From Photobacterium lutimaris (GTDB lineage Bacteria > Pseudomonadota > Gammaproteobacteria > Enterobacterales > Vibrionaceae), in contig NZ_PYMH01000016.1 of NCBI RefSeq assembly GCF_003025555.1, positions 28,987-92,986 on the forward strand: DNA of 64,000 bases. The letters are read 5' to 3'. Positions 51,301 through 59,957 of the stretch are shown piece by piece. The position numbers were made by a program, and so were the translations under genes. A model generated the notes under the pieces. The model saw only the letters and a program-made list of their open reading frames with translations, searched no databases and was not told the DNA's origin. Every line of letters starts with the position of its first letter. Positions within the stretch are counted from its first letter, which is position 1.

Positions 51301-52188
51301 ATGAAAAATATTGGATTTATTGGTACAGGGATCATGGGTAAACCTATGGCAAAAAATCTGCAGGATGCAGGTTATACCTTGTACTTCTCTGAACATTTTG
51401 AGCCAGCACCCGCTGAATTACTGGGAGAGAAAGGCTTCGCTTGTCCAACACCTGCCGCGGTTGCAGAAGCTGCTGAGGTGATTATTACAATGGTACCGGA
51501 TACCCCTCAGGTTGAAGATGTTCTTTTCTCTGATATTGGTATCGCCAAGGGGCTTGCGGCGGGTAAAGTCGTGGTGGATATGAGTTCTATCTCGCCAATG
51601 GCAACGAAAGACTTTGCCCAAAAAGTAGAGGCTCTTGGTGCGTGGTATGTCGATGCGCCAGTGTCCGGTGGTGAAGTCGGCGCAAAAGCGGGCACGCTAT
51701 CCATTATGGCGGGGGGGCGTGACGACATCTTTGCACAGGTTAAGCCGCTACTTGACGTGATGGGACAGAATATCACTCTCGTTGGTGGCAATGGTGATGG
51801 CCAGACTTGTAAGGTTGCCAACCAAATTATAGTGGCGTTGAACATTGAAGCCGTAGGCGAAGCGTTATTATTTGCTTCAAAAGCCGGCGCTAACCCAGCC
51901 AAGATCCGTGAGGCATTAATGGGTGGTTTTGCTTCATCGAAAATCCTCGAGGTGCACGGCGAGCGAATGGTCAAAGGGACGTTTGATCCAGGCTTCCGTA
52001 TCCAGTTACATCAGAAAGATCTCAACCTTGCTCTTACTGGGGCGCGTGAGCTGCAACTTAACCTACCTAACACTGCAACAGCGCAGGAGCTATTTAATAC
52101 CTGCGCCGCACTTGATGGCAGTGGATGGGATCACTCTGCGATGATCAAAGCGCTTGAGCACATGAGCAATCACTCTATCCGAGGCTAA
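51301..52188 (+). CDS. glxR: 2-hydroxy-3-oxopropionate reductase (tartronate semialdehyde reductase)
   Basis: A 295-residue beta-hydroxyacid dehydrogenase that reduces tartronate semialdehyde to D-glycerate. The NAD(P) loop is GFIGTGIMGKPMAKNL. The substrate-binding motif is VDAPVSGGEVGAKAGTLSIMAGG, the catalytic lysine lies in GDGQTCKVANQIIVALNIEAV, and the C-terminal helix region FRIQLHQKDLNLAL is typical. It starts 17 bases after hyi and has GGGAGAG upstream. Confidence 0.95.
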   Translation: MKNIGFIGTGIMGKPMAKNLQDAGYTLYFSEHFEPAPAELLGEKGFACPTPAAVAEAAEVIITMVPDTPQVEDVLFSDIGIAKGLAAGKVVVDMSSISPMATKDFAQKVEALGAWYVDAPVSGGEVGAKAGTLSIMAGGRDDIFAQVKPLLDVMGQNITLVGGNGDGQTCKVANQIIVALNIEAVGEALLFASKAGANPAKIREALMGGFASSKILEVHGERMVKGTFDPGFRIQLHQKDLNLALTGARELQLNLPNTATAQELFNTCAALDGSGWDHSAMIKALEHMSNHSIRG

Positions 52189-52257
52189 TCCAATCAGCGG
52201 GCACCTTGGGGTGCCCGTTGTGGTTTTTGCTGATGTGTTTAGAAAAGGAGATGGTGG

Positions 52258-53397
52258 ATGAAAATTGTCATTGCCCCTGATTCATTCAAGGAAAGTTTAA
52301 GTGCGGCCGATGTGTGTCGGGCGATAAAAAAAGGTATTACCCAACGTCTGCCATCCAGTGAGGTGGTATGTGTGCCTATGGCAGATGGTGGGGAAGGCAC
52401 GTTGGATGCATTAGTCGATGCGACGAATGGGCTTCGTCATACTGTGAAGGTGATGGGGCCATTACCGGATATGCAGGTAGACGCTCAGTTCGGCATGCTT
52501 GGTGACGGTGAAACGGCCGTAATTGAAATGGCGAGGGCCTCAGGGATAGAGCTATTAGCTTCTGAGCAGCGGGATCCTCGCCTGACTACAAGTTTCGGTA
52601 CTGGCCAGTTGATTTCAGCGGCCCTAGATGCCGGGGCCAAACGGTTGATTGTCGCGATTGGCGGCAGTGCGACCAATGATGGCGGAGTTGGGATGATGCA
52701 GGCGCTTGGTGTTAGGTTCCTCGATAAATACCACTATCCAATCGGCCATGGAGGCGCTCAGTTGTCACGTATCACGGACATTGATATGGAAGACTTGGAT
52801 CCTCGGCTTGCTAAAGTTGAGGTTGTCGCTGCATGTGATGTTGACAATCCATTGGTTGGGGTTCGCGGCGCTTCAGCCATTTTTGGCCCACAAAAGGGTG
52901 CCACCCCTGATGTTGTTGAGCAACTGGATCTGGCATTGGCTCGTTATGCCGGTTGTATTGACGAAAAGTTAGGGTGTCAGGTGGTTAATGTTCCTGGTGC
53001 TGGAGCCGCAGGGGGGATGGGGGCTGCGTTGTTGGCGTTTATGCAAGCTGAGTTGAAGCCGGGGATCACGATAGTTTCGGACACAGTCTCACTCGCGGAA
53101 AAGCTGCAAGGCGCTGACTGGGTTATTACCGGTGAGGGGAGAGTGGATGGGCAAACATTGGGTGGGAAGACACCGGCAGGTGTCGCCAAATTAGCTCAAT
53201 CAATGGGTATTCCGACCATAGCTTTAGCCGGTTCATTAGGCGATGGCTGTGATGCATTACGCCAAGTGGGCATTGTGGCATGTTTCTCTATTTTGTCTAA
53301 ACCGTGCACCTTATCCCAAGCCCTTGCTGGTGGTGCTGAAAACCTAACGTTAACAGCCTTTCAGGTGGCTGGGATGATGGTGAATCAGTCTCATTAA
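52258..53397 (+). CDS. glxK: Glycerate kinase
   Basis: A 379-residue kinase of the GlxK/GarK family that phosphorylates D-glycerate (to 2-phosphoglycerate in E. coli). Typical segments are KIVIAPDSFKESLSAADVC, PMADGGEGTLDALVDAT, the IGGSATNDGGVGMMQALG glycine-rich loop and the GEGRVDGQTLGGKTPAGVAKLA active-site stretch. AGGAG lies before the ATG. It closes the operon and is followed by a strong terminator. Confidence 0.95.
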   Translation: MKIVIAPDSFKESLSAADVCRAIKKGITQRLPSSEVVCVPMADGGEGTLDALVDATNGLRHTVKVMGPLPDMQVDAQFGMLGDGETAVIEMARASGIELLASEQRDPRLTTSFGTGQLISAALDAGAKRLIVAIGGSATNDGGVGMMQALGVRFLDKYHYPIGHGGAQLSRITDIDMEDLDPRLAKVEVVAACDVDNPLVGVRGASAIFGPQKGATPDVVEQLDLALARYAGCIDEKLGCQVVNVPGAGAAGGMGAALLAFMQAELKPGITIVSDTVSLAEKLQGADWVITGEGRVDGQTLGGKTPAGVAKLAQSMGIPTIALAGSLGDGCDALRQVGIVACFSILSKPCTLSQALAGGAENLTLTAFQVAGMMVNQSH

Positions 53398-53430
53398 GGC
53401 AAGACATTCATTCGATATGACTTAAATGCA

Positions 53431-53460
53431 AAGTGCCACCTAAAGGTGGCACTTTTTATT
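53431..53460. terminator. Bidirectional terminator between glxK and pucG
   Basis: Ten-base arms AAGTGCCACC and GGTGGCACTT around TAAA, followed by T-rich sequence. Both flanking genes point towards it. Confidence 0.9.
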
Positions 53461-53487
53461 ACAGAAGAGTAAGAGTGGCTGCTGAAA

Positions 53488-54717
53488 TCAGTAATACTCC
53501 ATGGCAGTAGCGACTGACGCGCCAAGATGTATTTGAGCGTTATTTTTATGCAGCACAGCTTCAAGTGCTGCTAGTGTATGAAGCACGGCTTCTTGGCGGG
53601 CGTTATACCCCATCGTACCGATACGCCATATTTTGCCTTGAAGCGGGCCGAATGACGTCCCAATCTCAATGCCGAAACGAGTTAATAATTCTTGGCGAAC
53701 TTTTTCTCCATCAACCCTATTTGGAATATAGACACCAACGACATTGTTCATCTTGTAGTCTTGATCGCCAAATAGTTGTAAGCCCATAGCTTGTAGACCG
53801 GCAGCCATTGCATCACCCGCTTGCTTGTGGCGCGCAATGACATTCGCAGGCCCTTGCTCAAGATAGATACGGGCACATTCTCGCGCGGCGTACAGCATTG
53901 AGGTCGCTTCGGTATGATGGTTCAGTCTTTCTTCGCCCCAATAATCGAGGATCATAGGCAAATCAAAGTAGTTGGATTGGATCATCGCTTCTTCACCATC
54001 AATATGGTGATTATCGCGGATCCCTTTTTCAACATGCTTACGGCGATTTATCTGCTCGACAAATTTAGGGCTCAGGGTGAGTGGTGCGCTGCCTGATGGG
54101 CCACCCAAGCACTTCTGGAGGCCGACGGAAACGGCGTCAAGATGCCAGTCATCAACAAAAAGATCATTACCGGCAACGGAAGCGGTTGCGTCACAATAGA
54201 ACAGCACATCATGACGCTGGCAAATTTCACCAATTGCAGCCAGTGGCTGATTCATTGTCGTTGACGTATCGCCCTGAACGGTGGCCAGTAATTTAGGTTT
54301 GACCCGTTTGATGGCATCCTCGACTTGCTGAGGATCACAGACCTTGCCCCATTCAACATCAATGGTGGTGATCTCGGCACCGGTGCGCTGGGCTATTTCG
54401 CACAGTAAGTGGCCAAAGCGTCCAATAACAGGGATCAAAACTTTGTCACCGGGCTGAAGAATAGACACCAAAACCGCTTCAATACCGGCCCTTGCCGTAC
54501 CATCGATAAGTAACGTTTCAGGGTTTTGGGTATGAAAGACTTGGCGGTATAGCTGCTGGGTTTGACGCATGTATTCCGTCATCACCGGATCATACTGGCC
54601 GATGAGCTGGCTGGATATCGCTTGATAGACTCGAGGGTAGGCGTTGATTGGACCTGGCCCCATCAGCAAGCGCTGTGGTGGATTGAGGGTTTCAAACAGT
54701 TCATTGTTAATCGTCAT
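53488..54717 (-). CDS. pucG: (S)-ureidoglycine-glyoxylate aminotransferase
   Basis: A 409-residue fold-type I PLP aminotransferase. It follows Bacillus PucG along its length: LMGPGPINAYPRVYQA, GQYDPVMTEYM, LLIDGTARAGIEAVL, VLIPVIGRFGHLLCEIAQRTGA, QGDTSTTMNQPL, the PLP lysine in VGLQKCLGGPSGSAPLT, SNYFDLPMILDYWGEERLNHHTEATSML, and EIGTSFGPLQGKIWRIGTMGYNARQ. It moves the amino group of (S)-ureidoglycine to glyoxylate, giving oxalurate and glycine. Because AllE removes the same substrate hydrolytically, the two compete. An alanine-glyoxylate role is possible but less likely here. AAGGAG precedes the ATG; it is downstream of allE on the same strand. Confidence 0.9.
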   Translation of the reverse strand: MTINNELFETLNPPQRLLMGPGPINAYPRVYQAISSQLIGQYDPVMTEYMRQTQQLYRQVFHTQNPETLLIDGTARAGIEAVLVSILQPGDKVLIPVIGRFGHLLCEIAQRTGAEITTIDVEWGKVCDPQQVEDAIKRVKPKLLATVQGDTSTTMNQPLAAIGEICQRHDVLFYCDATASVAGNDLFVDDWHLDAVSVGLQKCLGGPSGSAPLTLSPKFVEQINRRKHVEKGIRDNHHIDGEEAMIQSNYFDLPMILDYWGEERLNHHTEATSMLYAARECARIYLEQGPANVIARHKQAGDAMAAGLQAMGLQLFGDQDYKMNNVVGVYIPNRVDGEKVRQELLTRFGIEIGTSFGPLQGKIWRIGTMGYNARQEAVLHTLAALEAVLHKNNAQIHLGASVATAMEYY

Positions 54718-54968
54718 TGATTGCGGGCTCCTTGAACTTATTCTTTCGGCTTTGCTATGCGATAGTTGAAAGTATTGGTCAGTCGCATGACAGCGGCACT
54801 TAACCTGAGGATATAGGGATTGATGCTATGAGAACATTGATATAAGTGGAAGAATTGTTTTTCTATAAAAAGTTTTGATAATCAATTTATGATTAAAAAA
54901 AGAAGCGCAAGTACGGACCGACGCTTCGAAAGGCGATGTTACACGTAGTGTTTAGTAGTTATGGCGAT

Positions 54969-55757
54969 TTATAGTGAAATATCTCGGTTACAGTCTTTGG
55001 AGTATATATAGCTAAGTGGCTCACCTCTCCCTGTTGCGTAGCAGGCTTGGGGAACGTAGGCTGCCATGAAGAGGTAATCGCCTTTTTTCACAGGGATCCA
55101 ATTGTTGTCTAGGTTATAGACACCTTCACCGCTGAGAATATAAGCACCGTGCTCTTGAACATGTGTCTCGATATAGCCATGGCAAGCTCCTGGCTCAAAA
55201 GTCAGTACATGAAAGTTCATGTCAAAACCTAACTCTTTCGGTAGCAAGTCCTCAACAATGACATTCTCCATGCCTTCATAGTGGACTTTCTCTAGATTAT
55301 CGCGGTGGTTAACGATTAAGTGAGGCTGGTAACCTGCGATTGGTTGGTATTTACGCTTATACAAGAATGCCTGGCTATCTTCGCCTTGGTTGGCATTCTC
55401 GATGAATAATAGTGCTCCCGGAGGACAGTAAATATAGCCACCTGCGGTGAGCGTATGACGTTGGCCATCAGCTTCGACAGCGACTTGTCCGGCAATGACA
55501 TAGAAAAAAGTTTCAATTTCTTCTCCACCAAACCCGCTACGATTGTTGCCGCCATCATGAAGGGTAACTAGATAATCAATAAAACTGGCACCTAGTTGTG
55601 GTGATGACAGGATAGTCAGATCGCAATTTTCAAAACCAGGTAGAATATTTTTAACTAACCCATCTGGTGGAAGAATTGCAAAGTTGTTCTTTTTAATTAC
55701 TGCGCGTGTTGCCAGTAAATCATTAATGTATCCCGTATTGTTGTTTAAGTAGCCCAT
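54969..55757 (-). CDS. allE: (S)-ureidoglycine aminohydrolase
   Basis: A 262-residue bicupin that releases ammonia from (S)-ureidoglycine to form (S)-ureidoglycolate. It is nearly collinear with E. coli AllE (YlbA): GYLNNNTGYINDLLATRA, PDGLVKNILPGFENCD, GASFIDYLVTLHDGG, EDSQAFLYKRKY, LLPKELGFDMNFHVL, then GYIETHVQEHGAYILSGEG with the manganese ligands and a YNLDNNWIPVKKGDY segment, ending IYSKDCNRD. The ATG at 55757 has GAGG six bases upstream; the in-frame start at 55778 is rejected. Divergent from allK. Confidence 0.96.
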   Translation of the reverse strand: MGYLNNNTGYINDLLATRAVIKKNNFAILPPDGLVKNILPGFENCDLTILSSPQLGASFIDYLVTLHDGGNNRSGFGGEEIETFFYVIAGQVAVEADGQRHTLTAGGYIYCPPGALLFIENANQGEDSQAFLYKRKYQPIAGYQPHLIVNHRDNLEKVHYEGMENVIVEDLLPKELGFDMNFHVLTFEPGACHGYIETHVQEHGAYILSGEGVYNLDNNWIPVKKGDYLFMAAYVPQACYATGRGEPLSYIYSKDCNRDISL

Positions 55758-56068
55758 CTTGTACCTCGAATCTATCACCTAAAAAAGCGGGCCCGGAAGG
55801 AAGTTTTTGGGGCCCTATTACCAGAAGCTGTGTTGGTCAATAAATATTAACTAAAAAAGAGACTAAAAGTGTGATCACGGTAACTCAATTTCCACTTAAA
55901 GGTTTAATTGTATGCTGATGTCAGAATTAAATAAAAATGTTTTATAAAGAGGTGAATTACACATATAGGCTAGACATAAAATAGAGTCGTTAATATTTTA
56001 TATATACAAGCTTGAATGTGATTTTAAGTATTTAGCATCCCGCAGGGTATATATTAAATAGGTGTGTC
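55758..56068. other. Divergent promoter region allE-allK
   Basis: About 310 AT-rich bases with no gene. It must hold promoters for both arms. No perfect palindrome like the one upstream of allA is seen. Confidence 0.4.
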
Positions 56069-57010
56069 ATGAATAAAAAAAGAATTGTTATTGCGTTGGG
56101 CGGTAATGCCATGCTCAAACGTGGTGAAGTGTTATCGGCAGAAAATCAACAACGTAATATAGACAAGGCTGCCGTACTCATTAAGCAACTTGAGCAAGAC
56201 TATGATGTCACCATCGTGCATGGCAACGGGCCGCAAGTTGGTTTACTGGCACTACAGAATTCGGCCTACAACGAGGTGCCGGTTTATCCGCTCGATAATT
56301 TAGTGGCTCAAACGCAAGGTATGCTGGGCTATATGCTCATGCATTCATTAACAGAACAAGGTATGAGTGATGTATCATGCCTGTTAACCCGGGTTGAAGT
56401 GTCAGCATCCGATCCTGCTTTTTCTGATCCAACAAAATATATTGGGCCGGTATATTCACCACAAGACAGGACTAAACTAGAAGAGCAATTTGGATGGAAA
56501 ATGAAACTAGATGGTCAATATATCCGTCGTGTGGTTGCTTCACCAAAACCAGTTCAAGTTATTGAAGCAAGCACAATTGTAAGCCTGTTGGACCAGGGTA
56601 AAACAGTTGTATGCTGTGGCGGCGGTGGAATGCCTGTGGTGCAACAGGAGGTTGGATATCGTGGTGTGGAAGCGGTGATAGATAAAGACTCTGTCGCTGC
56701 AATGCTTGCCGAGCAAATTGGCGCTGATTATTTGATGATCCTTACTGATGCTGATGCCGTTTATCAAGATTGGGGTACGCCTAATCAAAAAGCACTGAGG
56801 GATGTCACTGTTAGCCAAATGCGTCCTTTTGCGGCACCTGATGGCGCAATGGGACCGAAAGCAGAAGCCGTTATTCAATTTGTGGAGCGGACAGGGCAAA
56901 TTGCTTTCATTGGTGCCTTGCAGGACGTAGAGCAAATTTTAGTGGGTGAAAAGGGGACATGTGTCAGACCGGCATGCACAGTTGTCCCCGAAGATGTCTT
57001 AGTGAGTTAG
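56069..57010 (+). CDS. allK: Carbamate kinase of the oxamate pathway
   Basis: A 313-residue amino-acid-kinase-family enzyme that makes ATP from carbamoyl phosphate. Landmarks are VIALGGNAMLKRGE, VTIVHGNGPQVGLLALQN, PLDNLVAQTQGMLGYML, KPVQVIEASTIVSLLDQGKTVVCCGGGGMPVV, IDKDSVAAMLAEQIGAD and MILTDADAVYQDWGTPNQ. In E. coli the matching gene (ybcF/allK) is grouped with allFGH. Here it stands apart, divergent from allE, and its 3' end overlaps that of allS by 12 bases. Confidence 0.93.
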   Translation: MNKKRIVIALGGNAMLKRGEVLSAENQQRNIDKAAVLIKQLEQDYDVTIVHGNGPQVGLLALQNSAYNEVPVYPLDNLVAQTQGMLGYMLMHSLTEQGMSDVSCLLTRVEVSASDPAFSDPTKYIGPVYSPQDRTKLEEQFGWKMKLDGQYIRRVVASPKPVQVIEASTIVSLLDQGKTVVCCGGGGMPVVQQEVGYRGVEAVIDKDSVAAMLAEQIGADYLMILTDADAVYQDWGTPNQKALRDVTVSQMRPFAAPDGAMGPKAEAVIQFVERTGQIAFIGALQDVEQILVGEKGTCVRPACTVVPEDVLVS

Positions 57011-57925
57011 TTGGTCGATATTTTTTAAGAACCCTTGGATTATGGGATCGTCATTTTTGAATAGCTCTATAATCCACTGGGTCACTTCACCGGTTGAGTC
57101 TTGACGCCAACCAATAGAAAGTGGAGACGGAGTGCGGCTCCACTGCACTTCTTTCTCAATTAATAGCCCCTCTTCAATCAAAGGTTTAGCGAGGTTTTTT
57201 GGCAGAAAACCAATACCAGCCCCGTTCTTATGGCAGGCTACTTTGGTCGATAAGTCAGGTACCTTAATTTCTTTCTGATCTCGTAACAGCCAAGCAGTAC
57301 GTTTGTTGATATGCTGCGAACTATCCTCAATATTAATCGCTGGGTGATGTCTGAGCTGCGACTCTTTGAGTGGCATGTTGCGTGCGGCAAGTGGGTGGTT
57401 GGGCGCCAGGGTAAAGCTCCAGCTCATTTTGCCTAAAGGACGTAGTTTCACTGCATTATCAATAGTATCGAGACCCGGAACACCGATTGCGAAGTGGTAG
57501 TCATTATTCAACAGGTCATCCCATACTCCCATATATACCGCACTGGATATATTTATCTGGGTAAAGGGGAAAGCTTCATGTAATGCAAGTATAAGCTGGG
57601 ATACAGCATGCTCGTCAAAGAGTAGGTTATTAACCACGATATTAATATATCGTTCAACACCATCGGCAATTTGGCGCAGCTCATCAGGCATACTCTCCAT
57701 CCAATCAAGCCACTTTTGACACTGACTAAGTAAGTGCTCGCCAGCTTCAGTGAGGTTGACACTTCTTGTTGTACGAATAAAAAGCTGTGTATCGACAGCG
57801 TCCTCCAATACCTTTATTCGATAGCTGATGGCAGCCGGTGTTTTATGTAACTCTTCAGCCGCTTTTGAAAAGTTGGCATGTTCAGCCACTTTCATGAAAG
57901 AACGGATGGTTTCCCTGTCCAGCAT
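56999..57925 (-). CDS. allS: LysR-type activator of ureide genes (AllS-like)
   Basis: A 308-residue regulator, the same length as E. coli AllS and collinear with it: FSKAAEELHKTPAAISYRIKVLE (helix-turn-helix), LFIRTTRSVNLTEAGEHLLSQ, WLDWMESMPDELRQIADGVER, INIVVNNLLFDEHAVSQL, FPFTQINISSAVYMGVWDDLL, AINIEDSSQH, VPDLSTKVACHKNGAGIGFLPK and SPLSIGWRQ. AllS activates allantoin genes of the anaerobic branch in E. coli. Here it is divergent from allF, with a 358-base gap, and convergent with allK (3' ends overlap), so antisense effects are possible. Confidence 0.93.
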   Translation of the reverse strand: MLDRETIRSFMKVAEHANFSKAAEELHKTPAAISYRIKVLEDAVDTQLFIRTTRSVNLTEAGEHLLSQCQKWLDWMESMPDELRQIADGVERYINIVVNNLLFDEHAVSQLILALHEAFPFTQINISSAVYMGVWDDLLNNDYHFAIGVPGLDTIDNAVKLRPLGKMSWSFTLAPNHPLAARNMPLKESQLRHHPAINIEDSSQHINKRTAWLLRDQKEIKVPDLSTKVACHKNGAGIGFLPKNLAKPLIEEGLLIEKEVQWSRTPSPLSIGWRQDSTGEVTQWIIELFKNDDPIIQGFLKNIDQLTH

Positions 57926-58283
57926 AGGTATTCCTTGAATGTATAGTTAGTCCTGTTTTATAAAAGAATATGGCAGGAAAAAAATTGATCGAAGTCCAAT
58001 ATTGATAAAGCAATTAAAAGTAAGTGTAAGGAAATGATTTTTTAAAATGGCTTGTTAATTATATAAAAACTCTTAATGAATGAAGTTTTCCACAAAATTT
58101 AATAAATAAAGATTGAACGATAATCAGCGCATTTATGAAAATATTATAACAATATTTTGTGTGTGATATTGCTCAATATTTTATATCTATTACTACCTTA
58201 ATCTTTAATTCAAGACAGGGAAGCGAGAAGTAATAAATAGCTTCCTCATCGTTATTTATTTTGGGATTGAAAGGTGGTCATAC
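57926..58283. promoter_or_regulatory. allS-allF divergent regulatory region
   Basis: An AT-rich 358-base gap containing the inverted repeat AAAATATT-ATAAC-AATATTTT (58138-58158). It is the natural place for AllS binding sites, but no LysR box can be fixed by eye. Confidence 0.5.
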
Positions 58284-59945
58284 ATGATCCAAGCATTTAT
58301 AAAAAAAGGTTCTTTTCAGGATTCAGTGAGCCTGATGCTGATATCAAGGCAATTAAGTAATGGCAGTGATGTCGAAGAAGTGTCTGTAATGATGGGGACA
58401 CCTGCCAATAAGTCCTTGCTGGAGTCAACAGGATTATGGCACCCGCTGTTTGACGATGCGACACCAAACGATATATGTGTCGCGATTAGGCCAACGGCTG
58501 ATAGTGGCGATGTATCAGAAGAGATCGCGCAGCAATTAAATGATGCCCTTGCATCGGTTGCGCAGGCTTCTGCAGGAGGGCAACGGCTTGAAGTGGTTCG
58601 TCGCTGGCAAACCGCACTGGTAAAACAGCCGGAGGCCAATTTGGCTTTAATCTCAGTGGCTGGAGATTATGCCGCCGATTTAGCTGACGAGGCACTAAAT
58701 CATGATCTCAATGTGATGATGTTTTCAGACAATGTGTCGGTTGAATCGGAAGTTGCGTTGAAAAAGAAAGCGGCTAAAAAAGGACTGCTGGTTATGGGGC
58801 CTGACTGCGGTACCGCCATGGTGGCGGGCTCTCCACTCGCTTTTGCTAACGTATTACCGAAAGGGCCAATAAGCATTGTCGGCGCTTCAGGTACCGGTAT
58901 TCAGGAGCTTGCTTCGCAAGTTTGTTTGGCCGGCCAGGGGATCACACATGCACTTGGTTTAGGCGGTCGTGACTTGTCGGCGGAAGTTGGTGGTGCAAGT
59001 GCATTGAGCGCACTGAGAATGATGGAGAGTGACCAGGAAACTGAAGTTGTTGCGTTTGTTTCTAAACCCCCGGCACCGGAAGTTGAGCTAGTTGTTATTC
59101 AAGCAATGAAGGAAATGAGTAAACCCGTTGTCGCTCTATTTCTGGGTACACGCCAAGATAAACCTCGCGATGGCAATGTCTTTTTTGCCAACAGCCTTGC
59201 TGAAGCCGGTAGGCTTGCTGCGATGTTAGCCAACGTCCGTCAATACGTTCCAGGGTGCAACCACACTGTCGGTAAAAATATTCTTGGTCTGTATACCGGT
59301 GGTACGCTGGCTGCTGAGGCGGCGATGCTTACTGCGGAGCAGTTAGGCCTCAAAGTCGATGATGCCCATCACCAAGGTGTCATGCTTAACGATGGCGGTC
59401 ATCTCATCATCGACCTCGGTGATGATCATTATACGGTGGGACGTCCTCACCCGATGATCGACCCCACAACCCGTACCTTAGAAATCGAGAAACGTGCTGT
59501 TGAAGAAAGTGTTGGCGTCCTACTGCTTGATGTTGTGATCGGTTATGGCGCGACAGCAGATCCAGCCGCAGCTCTTATAGACGCGGTTGAAAGTGTGAAA
59601 TCCAAGCGGCAAAGCCCACTGCATGTTATTGCGACAGTGACGGGTACCCAAGACGATCCTCAGCAACGCTCGAAGCAAATTGACACGCTAGTTGATGCAG
59701 GGGTCGCCGTCGTTAGCACGCTGGAAGAGGCCGTGCTGTTATCAGAAGCGTTAATTACACAACAAGGAATAGAGGCTGTTAATGAACGACCTTCTTTACT
59801 GGATGGGGTCAAGGTGGTGAATGCAGGTTTGCGTAGCTTTGCTGATGATTTGCAATCTGCGTCTACGCCTGTTGTGCATTATCAGTGGGCCCCCATCGCG
59901 GGCGGAAACTCAAAATTAGCCAGTCTTTTAAAGCAAATGCAATAG
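58284..59945 (+). CDS. allF: Oxamate carbamoyltransferase subunit AllF (FdrA family)
   Basis: A 553-residue protein collinear with E. coli FdrA (555 residues), now known as AllF: IKKGSFQDSVSLMLISRQLS, VSVMMGTPANKSLLESTGLW, TPNDICVAIR, NLALISVAGDYAADLA, MGPDCGTAMVAGSPLAFANV, GASGTGIQELASQV, AFVSKPPAPEV, GLYTGGTLAAEAAML, DLGDDHYTVGRPHPMIDPT and LDVVIGYGATADPAA. It carries an acyl-CoA-synthetase-like fold. Together with AllG and AllH it turns oxalurate plus phosphate into oxamate and carbamoyl phosphate. AAAGGTGG lies before the ATG; AllG follows 12 bases after the stop. Confidence 0.95.
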   Translation: MIQAFIKKGSFQDSVSLMLISRQLSNGSDVEEVSVMMGTPANKSLLESTGLWHPLFDDATPNDICVAIRPTADSGDVSEEIAQQLNDALASVAQASAGGQRLEVVRRWQTALVKQPEANLALISVAGDYAADLADEALNHDLNVMMFSDNVSVESEVALKKKAAKKGLLVMGPDCGTAMVAGSPLAFANVLPKGPISIVGASGTGIQELASQVCLAGQGITHALGLGGRDLSAEVGGASALSALRMMESDQETEVVAFVSKPPAPEVELVVIQAMKEMSKPVVALFLGTRQDKPRDGNVFFANSLAEAGRLAAMLANVRQYVPGCNHTVGKNILGLYTGGTLAAEAAMLTAEQLGLKVDDAHHQGVMLNDGGHLIIDLGDDHYTVGRPHPMIDPTTRTLEIEKRAVEESVGVLLLDVVIGYGATADPAAALIDAVESVKSKRQSPLHVIATVTGTQDDPQQRSKQIDTLVDAGVAVVSTLEEAVLLSEALITQQGIEAVNERPSLLDGVKVVNAGLRSFADDLQSASTPVVHYQWAPIAGGNSKLASLLKQMQ

Positions 59946-59957
59946 GGAAGCAAAGAT

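Noticed and set aside
51507..51974. 155-codon minus-strand frame
   Set aside because: It is opposite glxR, which has intact cofactor and catalytic motifs. No start signal.
56540..56935. 131-codon minus-strand frame opposite allK
   Set aside because: It is a shadow of a conserved kinase, Cys/His-rich by chance.
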